This document shows positions 1-7,718 of a stretch of DNA of 20,564 bases, piece after piece. The DNA lies in assembly GCA_023392635.1 (NCBI GenBank), contig JAEVYS010000059.1, positions 1-20,564 of the forward strand, in the 5' to 3' direction. Each line of letters begins with the position of its first letter. Within the stretch, counting starts at the first letter, position 1. Under the pieces are notes generated by a model, which was not told the origin of the DNA, did no database searches, and worked only from the letters and a program-made list of their open reading frames with translations. The translations under genes and the position numbers were made by a program. This DNA is from Actinomycetes bacterium (GTDB taxonomy: Bacteria > Actinomycetota > Actinomycetes > Propionibacteriales > Propionibacteriaceae).

Positions 1-1407
1 GCCCTCGCCGCGGCGGTCCGCGACGCCGTGGCGCAGCCGGCACGGCCCGCGCGTCCGGTGCCGGCGACGACGGACTCCCTCGAACTCGACGACGACCGCT
101 TCGGCTGGATCGCCAGCGCCGTCGCGGCCGGCACCCGGGCCCCGGCCGAGCACCCCCGCACGTTCTCCGACCGGGTCGACCGCTGGGTCACCGCGCCGGT
201 CCTCGGCCCGCTGATCTTCCTCGCCGTGATGTGGGCGGTCTTCCAGGTGACCACCACCGTGGCCGCGCCGCTCCAGGACCTCCTGGACGGGTTGTTCTCC
301 GGTCCGGCCACCGACGGCGCGACCTGGCTGCTGGACCAGCTCGGCCTGGGCGGGACGTGGGTCCAGGGGCTGGTGGTCGACGGGTTGATCGCCGGCGTCG
401 GCATGCTGCTGACCTTCGTTCCCCTGATGGCCCTCATGTTCGTACTGCTCGCCCTCCTCGAGGACTCCGGCTACCTCGCCAGGGCGGCTGTGGTCACCGA
501 CCGCCTGATGCGCTCCATCGGGCTCCCGGGACGGGCCTTCCTTCCCCTCATCGTCGGGTTCGGGTGCAACGTGCCGGCCATTTCGGCCACCCGCATCCTG
601 CCGACCTCGCGCCAGCGCGTCCTCACCGCCCTGCTGGTGCCGTTCACGTCCTGCACGGCCCGGCTGACCGTCTTCGTGATGCTGGGCAGCGTGTTCTTCG
701 GCCCGTACGCCGGCACCGCGGTGTTCGCCATGTACGTGGTCTCCATCCACCTCGTCGTGCTCGCGGGGCTGGTCCTCCGCAAGACGCTGTGGCGCACCAT
801 GGGCACCGACCCGCTGATCATCGACCTGCCGGCCTACCAGGTGCCCACGCTGCGGCTCACCGCCTCGGTCACGTGGGTGCGCCTGCAGGGCTTCCTGAAG
901 ACCGCCTCGGGCATCATCATGGCGACGGTGTGCGCGGTGTGGCTCTTCCAGTCGATCCCCACCCAGCCGGGCGGTCGGTTCGGCGAGGTCCCGGTGGCGG
1001 ACTCCGCCTACGGCGTGGCCGCCCGGGCGGTCACCCCGGTGTTCGCCCCGGCGGGGTTCGCGCAGTGGCAGACCACGTCCGCCCTCGTGGTGGGCTTCGT
1101 GGCGAAGGAGGCGGTGATCTCCTCCTGGGCCCAGACCTATGCGCTCGACGAATCGACCGGTGCCGGACCCGGCACCCTCGGGGAACGCGTGCGCGCCGAC
1201 TTCGGAACGTCCTCCGGCGGCCATCCCCTGCCGGCGGCGCTGGCGTTCATGGTCTTCCTCCTGGCCTACACGCCGTGCGTCGCGACGCTGGCTGCGCAGT
1301 GGCGGGAAATCGGCGCGCGCTGGACGCTCTTCGGCGTCGCGATGCAGCTGGCCACCGCCTGGTTACTGGCCGTCGCCGTGTTCCAGGTCGGAAGGCTCTT
1401 CTGGTGA
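1..1407 (+). CDS. feoB: Ferrous iron transporter FeoB, C-terminal part (5' end outside window)
   Basis: This is the membrane part of FeoB, the GTP-driven Fe(II) importer of the cytoplasmic membrane. The frame is open from base 1 with no convincing start (the first ATG/GTG lies inside a Pro/Ala-rich linker), so the N-terminal G domain lies before the window. Visible FeoB signatures are the SGYLARAAVVTDRLMRSIGLPG core, the Cys-containing GFGCNVPAISATR gate motif and a second conserved VPFTSCTARL segment, plus multiple hydrophobic helices and the late VGFVAKEAVISSW segment. The C terminus ends in a helix followed directly by the stop. The stop overlaps the GTG of the next gene (GTGA), indicating translational coupling with a FeoC-like protein. 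Identification is by motif recognition and is secure; only the 5' boundary is unknown. Confidence 0.95.
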   Translation, partial: ALAAAVRDAVAQPARPARPVPATTDSLELDDDRFGWIASAVAAGTRAPAEHPRTFSDRVDRWVTAPVLGPLIFLAVMWAVFQVTTTVAAPLQDLLDGLFSGPATDGATWLLDQLGLGGTWVQGLVVDGLIAGVGMLLTFVPLMALMFVLLALLEDSGYLARAAVVTDRLMRSIGLPGRAFLPLIVGFGCNVPAISATRILPTSRQRVLTALLVPFTSCTARLTVFVMLGSVFFGPYAGTAVFAMYVVSIHLVVLAGLVLRKTLWRTMGTDPLIIDLPAYQVPTLRLTASVTWVRLQGFLKTASGIIMATVCAVWLFQSIPTQPGGRFGEVPVADSAYGVAARAVTPVFAPAGFAQWQTTSALVVGFVAKEAVISSWAQTYALDESTGAGPGTLGERVRADFGTSSGGHPLPAALAFMVFLLAYTPCVATLAAQWREIGARWTLFGVAMQLATAWLLAVAVFQVGRLFW

Positions 1408-1721
1408 CCGCCGTGACCGCCGCCGTCCGTGGGCCGCTGACCCGGGTGCTGGCCGAGGTCGAGGCCGGCACGCCCACCGTCGCGGAGATCGCCCGCCGCT
1501 GCGAACTCGACGAGGCCGTGGCCCGCGCGGCCATCGACCACCTGGTCCGCGCTGGACGCGTCGAGGCGCGCGAGCTGTCGATCGGCTGCCCGCCGTCGGG
1601 GTGCGGGGGCTGCGCGTCCGCGAGCGCTGAGGGGACGCCCGGCTGCGGCCTCCCGGCCCCCGTGCCGGGCCGCCGTCCCGGACTCGTCACCCTGACGCTT
1701 GGGCGCACCCGGGGGAACTGA
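1404..1721 (+). CDS. FeoC-like winged-helix protein with four cysteines
   Basis: A 105-aa protein that starts at the GTG overlapping the feoB stop; an in-frame GTG at 1413 is an alternative start. Residues about 8-58 look like a winged helix: a predicted helix, then TVAEIARRCELDEAVARAAIDHLVRAGRV, the usual pattern of a helix-turn-helix plus wing. The rest holds Cys62, Cys67, Cys70 and Cys81 (CPPSGCGGC then a further Cys), the arrangement expected of FeoC, which is known in enterobacteria to bind an Fe-S cluster and to modulate FeoB. Position directly after feoB with a 4-nt overlap supports a FeoC role as an iron- or oxygen-sensing partner of the transporter. The actinobacterial version is longer than the enterobacterial one and sequence identity is probably low, so FeoC-like is safer than a firm gene name. 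Confidence 0.8.
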   Translation: MTAVTAAVRGPLTRVLAEVEAGTPTVAEIARRCELDEAVARAAIDHLVRAGRVEARELSIGCPPSGCGGCASASAEGTPGCGLPAPVPGRRPGLVTLTLGRTRGN

Positions 1722-1739
1722 CCGCAGAGGCTGTCGGCC

Positions 1740-1904
1740 CTACCAGACGGTGGGCGGCTCACGCGGGTCGGGCGGTGGCTTGTCGGGAGCGGTACGGGGT
1801 GTCGTCCACTCTTGCCAGGTCTTCTCCACGGCCCGCCGACCGTCGTCGAGCGCACGGAGCACGCGGAGCGCGAGACGGCCCACGTCGATCGGTTCGGGGT
1901 TCAC
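1740..1904 (-). CDS. Small conserved-looking hypothetical protein, 54 aa
   Basis: A reverse-strand ORF starting at GTG 1904, with a strong ribosome binding site (GGGAGGAGG) about 6 nt upstream. The peptide begins VNPEPIDVGRLALRVLRALD, continues with DGRRAVEKTWQEWTT and ends in a proline-rich tail closing in PPTVW. An amphipathic helix (residues 6-30) with a Trp-containing end and a charged Pro-rich tail is the whole architecture; there are no catalytic motifs or membrane segments. It is divergent from murI, with about 60 nt between the two starts. I do not recognise a function. The good RBS and helical pattern make it a likely real gene rather than a shadow. Confidence 0.55.
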   Translation of the reverse strand: MNPEPIDVGRLALRVLRALDDGRRAVEKTWQEWTTPRTAPDKPPPDPREPPTVW

Positions 1905-1927
1905 CGCGGCCTCCTCCCGGCAGCTGA

Positions 1928-1957
1928 TTGGTCTCCAGTCTGCCGCGGTCCTAGAGT
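1928..1957 (+). promoter_or_regulatory. Candidate murI promoter (-35 TTGGTC, -10 TAGAGT)
   Basis: TTGGTC (1928-1933) and TAGAGT (1952-1957) are separated by 18 nt, close to the sigma-70-type actinobacterial TTGnnn / TAnnnT pattern. The -10 element ends 8 nt before the GTG of murI, so the mRNA would be leaderless or nearly so, which fits the lack of a clear ribosome binding site there. Pattern match only. Confidence 0.4.
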
Positions 1958-1965
1958 CGGTGCAC

Positions 1966-2775
1966 GTGACTGCCTCCGACGCCCCGATCGGTGTCTTCGA
2001 CTCCGGCTTCGGCGGGCTCACCGTGGCGAGGGCCCTGCTCGACCAGCTCCCCAACGAGGACATGATCTACCTGGGCGACACGGCCCGGGCCCCCTACGGC
2101 ACCAAGTCGATCCCCGAGGTGCGCGAGTACGCGCTGGAGTGCCTGGACTACCTCGCCGACTCCGGCGTGAAGGCGCTGGTCATCGCCTGCAACTCGGCGT
2201 CGTCCGCGGTGCTGCGGGACGCAAGGGAGCGCTACGACGTGCCGGTCATCGACGTCATCCTGCCCGCCGCGCGCCGCGCCGTCCGCGCCAGTCGCAGCGG
2301 GCGGATCGGGTTGATCTGTACGCAGGCCACCGCGACGTCTGGAAGCTACGACGACGCGCTCGCCGCCGTCCCCGGCGTCCAGCTGGTCACCGCGCCGTGC
2401 CCGCTCTTCGTCGATTTCGTCGAGGCCGGCATCACCGGCGGCGAGGACCTGCTACGCGCCGCGCAGGGTTACCTGCTCCCGCTCCGCGAGGCGGGGGTCG
2501 ACACGCTGATCCTCGGCTGCACGCACTACCCGCTGCTGGCCGGCGTCATCGCGTACGTGATCGGCGACGACGTCACCCTGGTCTCCTCCGCGGAGGAGTG
2601 CGCCCGCGAGGTCTTCGCGACGCTCACCGACCAGGGGCTGCTGCACGACCGCCCACGCACCCCCGACCTGCGGTTCCTGACCACCGGCAGCCCCGAGCTG
2701 TTCGCCGGCATCGGGCGCCGCCTGATGGGTGGCTTCGTGGACGAGGTCGAGCAGGTCTACACCGTCGCCGGCTGA
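1966..2775 (+). CDS. murI: Glutamate racemase
   Basis: A 269-aa cytoplasmic enzyme that interconverts L- and D-glutamate, supplying D-Glu for peptidoglycan. Family hallmarks are all present: IGVFDSGFGGLTV at the N terminus, GDTARAPYG (about 38-46), the first catalytic cysteine in IACNSAS (Cys75) and the second in ILGCTHYPLL (Cys185), with the following His part of the same motif. Length is normal for the family. I chose GTG 1966 (VTASDAPIGVFDSG) because little sequence normally precedes IGVFDSG; GTG 1960 is an alternative two codons upstream. A larger upstream extension lacks family similarity and runs over the divergent small gene. It stands alone, convergent with the cysteine-rich gene at 2798. 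Confidence 0.95.
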   Translation: MTASDAPIGVFDSGFGGLTVARALLDQLPNEDMIYLGDTARAPYGTKSIPEVREYALECLDYLADSGVKALVIACNSASSAVLRDARERYDVPVIDVILPAARRAVRASRSGRIGLICTQATATSGSYDDALAAVPGVQLVTAPCPLFVDFVEAGITGGEDLLRAAQGYLLPLREAGVDTLILGCTHYPLLAGVIAYVIGDDVTLVSSAEECAREVFATLTDQGLLHDRPRTPDLRFLTTGSPELFAGIGRRLMGGFVDEVEQVYTVAG

Positions 2776-2797
2776 CCGCAGGGCGCCGCCGTCCGGT

Positions 2798-2980
2798 TCA
2801 GCGGCCGGAGCCGCCCCACAGCCCGCCACCCCTCGGCTCCGCCGCGGCCGGTCGGCCGTCGCCGTGCTGTCCGTCGCACCACTGGCCGGCCGGCACCATG
2901 GCCTTGACCTGGTCGACGTGCTGGCCGCAGCCGGCCCAGGTGGTCTTGCCGCACACGGTGCAGGCGACGGGACGACACAT
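2798..2980 (-). CDS. Cysteine-rich small protein (CxxCGKTTWAGCG), 60 aa
   Basis: A reverse-strand ORF with ATG at 2980 preceded by GGAGGA about 6 nt upstream. The peptide starts MCRPVACTVCGKTTWAGCGQ and has Cys2, Cys7, Cys10, Cys18 and Cys35, plus His21 in GCGQHV. It ends in a Gly/Trp tail (GGGLWGGSGR). The CxxC...C pattern suggests a bound metal (Zn or Cu) in a very small cytoplasmic protein; such short proteins opening MCRPV..C..CGK.TW.GCG are, to my recollection, widespread and uncharacterised in actinobacteria. A CsoR-like palindrome lies 34 nt upstream (3015-3032), similar to that in front of the Cu ATPase at 11386, so copper-responsive expression is inferred. The biochemical function is unknown. 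Confidence 0.8.
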   Translation of the reverse strand: MCRPVACTVCGKTTWAGCGQHVDQVKAMVPAGQWCDGQHGDGRPAAAEPRGGGLWGGSGR

Positions 2981-3014
2981 GGTTCTCCTCCAGGGCGACG
3001 CTCGGGCAGGACAA

Positions 3015-3032
3015 CATACCTCCTGGGGTATG
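3015..3032. promoter_or_regulatory. CsoR-like operator CATACCTCCTGGGGTATG
   Basis: An inverted repeat with perfect 6-nt arms CATACC / GGTATG and 7 of 9 positions complementary overall. The TACC...GGGGTA pattern with a G/C-rich centre is the known style of copper-responsive CsoR operators. Read on the minus strand, TATGTT at its downstream edge could act as a -10 for the 60-aa cysteine-rich gene that starts 34 nt away. It lies 80 nt upstream of rph on the other strand, so regulation of the minus gene is more likely. No csoR gene is present in the window. Confidence 0.6.
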
Positions 3033-3112
3033 CCTGCGATGACTTCCGGATCTCCAAACCTACGCGGTGTCGCCGATGAGGGGGTGTCTGCGAGCGACGG
3101 TAGGGTGAGCCC

Positions 3113-3835
3113 ATGCCTACCCGAGCCGACGGCCGCACTCCTTCCGAGCTCCGCCCTGTGCGGATCAGCCGCAACTGGCTCGACCATGCCGAGGGGTCGG
3201 TGCTCGTGGAGTTCGGCAACACCCGGGTGCTCGTGGCCGCGTCCGTCACCGAGGGCGTGCCGCGATGGCGGAAGGGGTCCGGGCTGGGCTGGGTCACCAG
3301 CGAGTATGCGATGCTGCCGCGAGCCACGCACACCCGCAGCGACCGCGAGTCGGTGAAGGGTCGCATCGGTGGGCGCACGCACGAGATCAGCCGGCTGATC
3401 GGGCGCAGCCTGCGGGCGGTGATCGACTACCGGGCGCTCGGCGAGAACACGATCGTGCTCGACTGCGACGTGCTGCAGGCGGACGGCGGCACCCGGACGG
3501 CGTCCATCACCGGCGCCTACGTCGCACTGGTGGACGCCGTCGAATGGCTCCGCACACGGGGCGCGCTCGCCGGGGAGCCGCTGACCGGCAGCGTGGCGGC
3601 CGTGTCGGTGGGCGTGATCGACGGCACGCCCATGCTCGACCTGCCCTACGTCGAGGACTCCACCGCCGACGTCGACCTCAACGTCGTCGCCACAGGGGCC
3701 GGCGAGCTGGTCGAGGTGCAGGGCACCGCCGAGGGCAAGCCGTTCAGCCGTGCCGTGCTCGACGAGCTGCTCGACCTCGGCCTCGCCGGGTGCGCCGAAC
3801 TCACCCGGCTGCAGCAGGAGGCACTGGGCCGATGA
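3113..3835 (+). CDS. rph: Ribonuclease PH
   Basis: A 240-aa phosphorolytic 3'-5' exoribonuclease that trims the 3' ends of tRNA precursors in the cytoplasm. Recognisable family blocks: R-PVRISRNWLDHAEGSVLVEFGNTRVLV near the N terminus, GWVTSEYAMLPRATHTRSDRES, the phosphate-binding GGRTHEISRLIGRSLRAV, and the conserved DCDVLQADGGTRTASI, followed by LDLPYVEDSTADVDLN and a C-terminal helix. Length matches the family. The ATG is preceded by AGGGTGA; TAGGGT (3101-3106) might be a -10 element. It is the first gene of a forward run: its stop overlaps the next start by 4 nt (ATGA), and rph-rdgB pairing is common in bacteria. Confidence 0.96.
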   Translation: MPTRADGRTPSELRPVRISRNWLDHAEGSVLVEFGNTRVLVAASVTEGVPRWRKGSGLGWVTSEYAMLPRATHTRSDRESVKGRIGGRTHEISRLIGRSLRAVIDYRALGENTIVLDCDVLQADGGTRTASITGAYVALVDAVEWLRTRGALAGEPLTGSVAAVSVGVIDGTPMLDLPYVEDSTADVDLNVVATGAGELVEVQGTAEGKPFSRAVLDELLDLGLAGCAELTRLQQEALGR

Positions 3836-4470
3836 GCGGGGCGCCCAGGAGCACCGTGGTCGTCGCCACGCACAATGCCAAGAAGGCCGCCGAACTCCAC
3901 CGCGTGCTGGCCGCCGCCGGGGTGGTGGCCGAGGTGAAGGGGCTCGACGACTTCCCCGCCTACCCCGAGCCCGCAGAGACCGAGCGCACGTTCGAGGGCA
4001 ACGCCGTTCTCAAGGCGCGGGCCGCGGTCGCCGCCACCGGGCACGTCGCGGTCGCCGACGACTCCGGTCTCGAGGTCGACCTGCTCAACGGCATGCCCGG
4101 CGTCCGCTCGGCCCGGTGGTCCGGCCCCGACGCCACCGACCAGCGCAACCTCGACCTGCTGCTGGCCCAGCTCGCCGACACGGCCGAGGCCGATCGCACG
4201 GCCCGGTTCGTGTGCGCGATGGCACTGGTCACGCCAGGCGGAGCGGTCCAGCTCGTCCGGGGCGTCATGGAGGGCCACCTGGTGCTGGAGCCACGGGGCC
4301 GCAACGGGTTCGGCTACGACCCGATCTTCGTGGCGAGGGGCAACGAGGTGACCAACGCCGAGCTCACCCCCGAGGAGAAGGATGCGATCAGCCACCGCGG
4401 GCAGGCCGTGCGCGCGATGGTCCCGCTCCTGCAGGCCGCGCTCGCGGCAGAGGCGATGGAGGTGGAATGA
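3832..4470 (+). CDS. rdgB: dITP/XTP pyrophosphatase (HAM1/RdgB family)
   Basis: A 212-aa nucleotide-pool sanitising enzyme that hydrolyses dITP, ITP and XTP to monophosphates. Family motifs seen: VVATHNAKKAAEL (THNxKK nucleotide-binding loop, residues 13-18), FEGNAVLKARAA, the metal/active-site VADDSGLEV (about 74-82), GVRSARW, and GRNGFGYDPIF toward the end, with TPEEKDAISHRG. The length is normal. The ATG overlaps the rph stop (ATGA), and its own stop overlaps thyA in the same way, so rph-rdgB-thyA are probably translationally coupled. Confidence 0.96.
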   Translation: MSGAPRSTVVVATHNAKKAAELHRVLAAAGVVAEVKGLDDFPAYPEPAETERTFEGNAVLKARAAVAATGHVAVADDSGLEVDLLNGMPGVRSARWSGPDATDQRNLDLLLAQLADTAEADRTARFVCAMALVTPGGAVQLVRGVMEGHLVLEPRGRNGFGYDPIFVARGNEVTNAELTPEEKDAISHRGQAVRAMVPLLQAALAAEAMEVE

Positions 4471-5261
4471 AGCAGTACCTCGACCTTCTCGACCACGTGC
4501 TCACCCACGGCGTCGAGAAGTCCGACCGCACCGGCACCGGTACCCGCAGTGTGTTCGGACACCAGATGCGCTTCGACCTCTCCGAGGGCTTCCCGCTGCT
4601 GACCACGAAGAAGCTGCACACCCGCAGCATCTTCGGTGAACTGCTGTGGTTCCTGCGGGGTTCCACCAACGTCGGGTGGCTCCACGAGAACGGCATCACG
4701 ATCTGGGACGAGTGGGCCGACGCCAACGGCGACCTCGGTCCGATCTACGGCTACCAGTGGCGTTCCTGGCCCACTCCCGACGGCGGTCACGTCGACCAGA
4801 TCAAGGCCGTGATCGAATCGATCCGCACGAATCCGGACAGTCGTCGCCACATCGTGAGCGCATGGAACGTCGGGCAGCTGTCGCAGATGGCGCTGCCGCC
4901 GTGTCACGCGTTCTTCCAGTTCTACGTGGCGGAGGGCAAGCTCTCCTGCCAGCTCTACCAGCGCTCCGCCGACGTCTTCCTCGGCGTGCCGTTCAACATC
5001 GCCTCCTACGCGCTGCTCACCCACCTGGTCGCCCAGGTCACCGGTCTGGGCGTCGGCGACTTCGTGCACACCCTCGGCGACGCCCACCTGTACTCCAACC
5101 ATCTGGAGCAGGCGAAGCTGCAGCTGTCCAGGCAGCCACGGCCGCTGCCGCGGCTCGTGGTGAACCCTGCGGTCACCGGGATCGACGAGTTCGAGCTCGG
5201 TGACCTCGAGGTGCTCGACTACGACCCGCACCCGGGCATCAAGGCCCCGATCGCGGTCTAG
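4467..5261 (+). CDS. thyA: Thymidylate synthase (folate-dependent, ThyA)
   Basis: A 264-aa enzyme, the same length as the E. coli protein, that methylates dUMP to dTMP using methylene-tetrahydrofolate and releases dihydrofolate. The catalytic cysteine is Cys146 in ALPPCHAFFQF, with the dUMP phosphate-binding arginines in SDRTGTGTRS and DSRRH. Further landmarks are ELLWFLRGSTN, WDEWAD, GPIYGYQWR, QRSADVFLGVPFNIASYA and the C-terminal APIAV. It overlaps rdgB by 4 nt and is followed 15 nt later by folA, whose product recycles the dihydrofolate made here. Confidence 0.98.
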   Translation: MKQYLDLLDHVLTHGVEKSDRTGTGTRSVFGHQMRFDLSEGFPLLTTKKLHTRSIFGELLWFLRGSTNVGWLHENGITIWDEWADANGDLGPIYGYQWRSWPTPDGGHVDQIKAVIESIRTNPDSRRHIVSAWNVGQLSQMALPPCHAFFQFYVAEGKLSCQLYQRSADVFLGVPFNIASYALLTHLVAQVTGLGVGDFVHTLGDAHLYSNHLEQAKLQLSRQPRPLPRLVVNPAVTGIDEFELGDLEVLDYDPHPGIKAPIAV

Positions 5262-5276
5262 GGCCGGGAGCACGCT

Positions 5277-5762
5277 GTGCAGCTGATAGCGATCGCCATC
5301 GTCGCCGCGAACGGCGTGATCGGCGACGGCGACCACCAGCCGTTCGAGATCCCGGAGGACTGGGCGCGCTTCAAGCGCGTGACCAGCGGCCACGTGCTGA
5401 TCATGGGACGCAGGACCCACGAGGCGATCGCGCGTTGGCTGCCCGGCCGCACCACGATCGTGGTGACCAGCCGCCCGGACGCGATCGAGCTACCCCGTGA
5501 TGGCAAGGCGGACGGACGCGCGGCGGGCTCGCTCGACGAGGCCATCGACCTGGCGGGCACCATCGACGACACCGTCTTCGTCGCGGGCGGGGGCACGCTC
5601 TACCAGCAGGCATGGCCGCTGCTGACCGACCTCGACCTCACCGAGGTGCACGCGGATGCGGAGGGGTCGGTGTACCTGCCCGCTGTCGAGCCGTCCGCCT
5701 GGCAGGAGGTCTCGCGCGAGCCCCACGAGGGCTTCGACTTCGTGCACTACCGGCGGCGCTGA
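5277..5762 (+). CDS. folA: Dihydrofolate reductase
   Basis: A 161-aa NADPH-dependent reductase that regenerates tetrahydrofolate after the thymidylate synthase reaction. The start is a GTG with GGGAG upstream, giving VQLIAIAIVAANGVIG, the standard DHFR opening. The catalytic acidic residue is Asp28 in PEDWARFKRVT; the cofactor-binding region includes VLIMGRRTHEAI and TTIVVTSRPD, then VFVAGGGTLYQQA and DLTEVHADAEGS, and the protein ends FDFVHYRRR. All are usual for a chromosomal FolA. It pairs with thyA directly upstream, and its stop overlaps the ATG of the next gene by one base (TGATG). Confidence 0.97.
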   Translation: MQLIAIAIVAANGVIGDGDHQPFEIPEDWARFKRVTSGHVLIMGRRTHEAIARWLPGRTTIVVTSRPDAIELPRDGKADGRAAGSLDEAIDLAGTIDDTVFVAGGGTLYQQAWPLLTDLDLTEVHADAEGSVYLPAVEPSAWQEVSREPHEGFDFVHYRRR

Positions 5763-6382
5763 TGCTCCTGCCGAAGCGCATCGCCGAGGGGGTTCGCGCG
5801 GGCGACATCACCGTGGCGTTCCGCCGTTGGGAGCAGCCCCGGGTCAGGGTGGGCGGAACACAGCTGACCGGCGCCGGCATCGTGCGGTTCGATGCGGTGG
5901 AGGAGGTGTTCGACCAGGCGGAGCTCACCGAGGAGGACGCGCGGGCGGCCGGATTCCCGGATCTGGAAGCCCTGCGGAGGGTCCTCCAGCCTCCCGCCGT
6001 CGGGTCGTCCCGTCCCGCCGGTCCACGCTCCGGCAAGGGCGGCGACCACCTCTACCGGATCCGGCTCTCCTGGGTCGGCGAGGACCCGAGGGTGGCGCTG
6101 CGCGAGGACCTGCCGGGTGCCGCCGGGCTCGCCGAACTCACGTCTGCGGTGGCCCGGCTCGACGCGGGCAGGCGCTCAGGCCCGTGGACCCGGCAGATCC
6201 TGGAGTGGATCCGGGACAACCCGGGGGTGATCTCCACCGAACTCGCCGCACTGCTCGGGCGAGAGGTGGCGCCGATGAAGGCGGACATCCGCCGGCTGAA
6301 GGCGCTGGGGCTGACCGAGAGCCTGCGGATCGGCTACCGGCTGTCGACGCGGGGCAGGGCGTACCTCGAGTCGCTGGGGTGA
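5762..6382 (+). CDS. ASCH-like / winged-helix hypothetical protein
   Basis: A 206-aa cytoplasmic protein without membrane segments. The N-terminal half (MLLPKRIAEGVRAGDITVAF, RRWEQPRVRVGG, TGAGIVRFDAVEEV) resembles the ASCH/PUA-like fold, in which an RxW-type residue set binds nucleic acid or modified bases. The C-terminal third (WTRQILEWIRDNPGVISTE followed by LAALLGREVAPMKADIRRL and KALGLTESLRIGYRLSTRGRAYL) looks like a winged helix. The combination suggests RNA or DNA binding; no catalytic motif is evident. It sits between folA and dinB with overlaps on both sides (TGATG before, GTGA after), so it is probably co-expressed with nucleotide-supply and lesion-bypass genes. The domain call is from memory of family patterns; the function is unknown. 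Confidence 0.75.
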   Translation: MLLPKRIAEGVRAGDITVAFRRWEQPRVRVGGTQLTGAGIVRFDAVEEVFDQAELTEEDARAAGFPDLEALRRVLQPPAVGSSRPAGPRSGKGGDHLYRIRLSWVGEDPRVALREDLPGAAGLAELTSAVARLDAGRRSGPWTRQILEWIRDNPGVISTELAALLGREVAPMKADIRRLKALGLTESLRIGYRLSTRGRAYLESLG

Positions 6383-7713
6383 GCGTGCGTACCCAGGCCT
6401 CGGTGATGCACCTCGACCTCGACGCGTTCTTCGCCGCCGTCGAGCAGCGCGACAAGCCGTCCCTGCGCGGGAAGCCGGTGATCGTCGGCGGGGTGGGGCT
6501 GCGTGGCGTGGTCTCCACGGCGTCCTACGAGGCGCGGAAGTTCGGGGTGGGGTCGGCGATGGCGATGAGTGAGGCCCGTCGCCGCTGTCCACACGCGGCG
6601 TTCCTGGCCGGGCGCTTCGACGCCTACCGGGAAGCGAGCGGCATCGTGATGGGGCTGCTGCGCGAGCTGTCCCCGCTCGTCGAACCGCTGAGCCTCGACG
6701 AGGCGTTCGTCGACCTGGCGGCAGGACCCGAGGGGCCGCTGGACACCGACTCGCTGCTGGCCCTGGCGGCCGACCTTCGGACGCGTGTGACGGCGGCCAC
6801 CGGCGGGCTGACCGCGTCCATCGGGCTGGGCACCTCGAAGTTCATCGCGAAGGTGGCCAGTGAGCTCGCGAAGCCGGACGGCGTGCGGTTGGTCGAACCG
6901 GGGACGGAGGTCGCCACCATCGCGTCGCTGCCGGCACGGGCGATCCCCGGCGTGGGCCCGGCGACCATGGACCGTCTGTCCCGCCTCGGCGTGAAGACCG
7001 TTGCCGACCTGCAGCAGCTCTCGTCCGGGGAACTGGTCCGTGAATTGGGCCGGTCCGCCGGCGAGCACCTGCACCAGCTGGCACTCGCGCTGGACGACCG
7101 GCCGGTTGAGCCGGAGCGGGAGACGAAGTCGATCTCGGTGGAGGACACGTTCGAGCACGACATCGCCGACGCCTCACTGCTCGGGGCGATCGCCGACCGG
7201 CAGGCAGCGCAGGTCGCAGCGCGCCTCGCGCGGGCAGAGCTGTTCGCTCGCACGATCACGGTCAAGGTGCGCTGGCCCGACTTCTCTTCGGTCAGCCGGT
7301 CGAGGACGCTGGACGGGGCCACCGACCGCGCCGAGGTGGTCAGCCAGGTCGCGCGCAACCTGCTCGACGGGCTCGAGACCAGCCAGGGTGTCCGCCTTCT
7401 CGGCGTGGGCGTCTCCGGGTTGGTCGACATCGCCCAGGAGCCGTTGTTCGACCTCGAGGTGAGCGGCAGCGGCCGCGTGGTCGAGGAGGCTGAGGCACCG
7501 CTGACCCGTCGCCCGGCCGGCTGGCTCCCGGGTGCGGACGTGGTGCACGTCCGGTACGGCACCGGCTGGGTGTGGGGGTCCGGGCTGGGCAGGGTCACCG
7601 TCCGGTTCGAGACCGCGCAGACCGGACGGGGACCCGTCCGCACGTTCGCGACCGACGATCCGGAGCTGGGCGCGGCACCACCGCGCGACGCGGCGCCGAG
7701 CCACGCGGAATGA
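6379..7713 (+). CDS. dinB: DNA polymerase IV (Y family)
   Basis: A 444-aa translesion polymerase. Palm motifs are intact: MHLDLDAFFAAVEQ supplies Asp13, and SLDEAFVDL supplies Asp107 and Glu108, so the metal-binding triad is complete. YEARKFGVGSAMAMSEARRRCP is the finger region, TASIGLGTSKFIAKVASELAKPDG follows, and IPGVGPATMDRLSRLGVKTV is the helix-hairpin-helix thumb. The little-finger domain runs about 240-350. The tail (about 380-444) has an extra VVHVRYGTGWVWGSGLGRVTVRFET segment that is typical of actinobacterial DinB proteins and lacks a clear QLxLF clamp-binding end. The GTG start overlaps the preceding stop (GTGA); GTG 6385 is an alternative. A large hairpin begins 6 nt after the stop. 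Confidence 0.95.
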   Translation: MSVRTQASVMHLDLDAFFAAVEQRDKPSLRGKPVIVGGVGLRGVVSTASYEARKFGVGSAMAMSEARRRCPHAAFLAGRFDAYREASGIVMGLLRELSPLVEPLSLDEAFVDLAAGPEGPLDTDSLLALAADLRTRVTAATGGLTASIGLGTSKFIAKVASELAKPDGVRLVEPGTEVATIASLPARAIPGVGPATMDRLSRLGVKTVADLQQLSSGELVRELGRSAGEHLHQLALALDDRPVEPERETKSISVEDTFEHDIADASLLGAIADRQAAQVAARLARAELFARTITVKVRWPDFSSVSRSRTLDGATDRAEVVSQVARNLLDGLETSQGVRLLGVGVSGLVDIAQEPLFDLEVSGSGRVVEEAEAPLTRRPAGWLPGADVVHVRYGTGWVWGSGLGRVTVRFETAQTGRGPVRTFATDDPELGAAPPRDAAPSHAE

Positions 7714-7718
7714 AACGG

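Noticed and set aside
1699..1965. Upstream extension of murI from ATG 1699
   Set aside because: The added residues have no glutamate racemase similarity, cover the candidate promoter and run antisense to the small gene with a good ribosome binding site.
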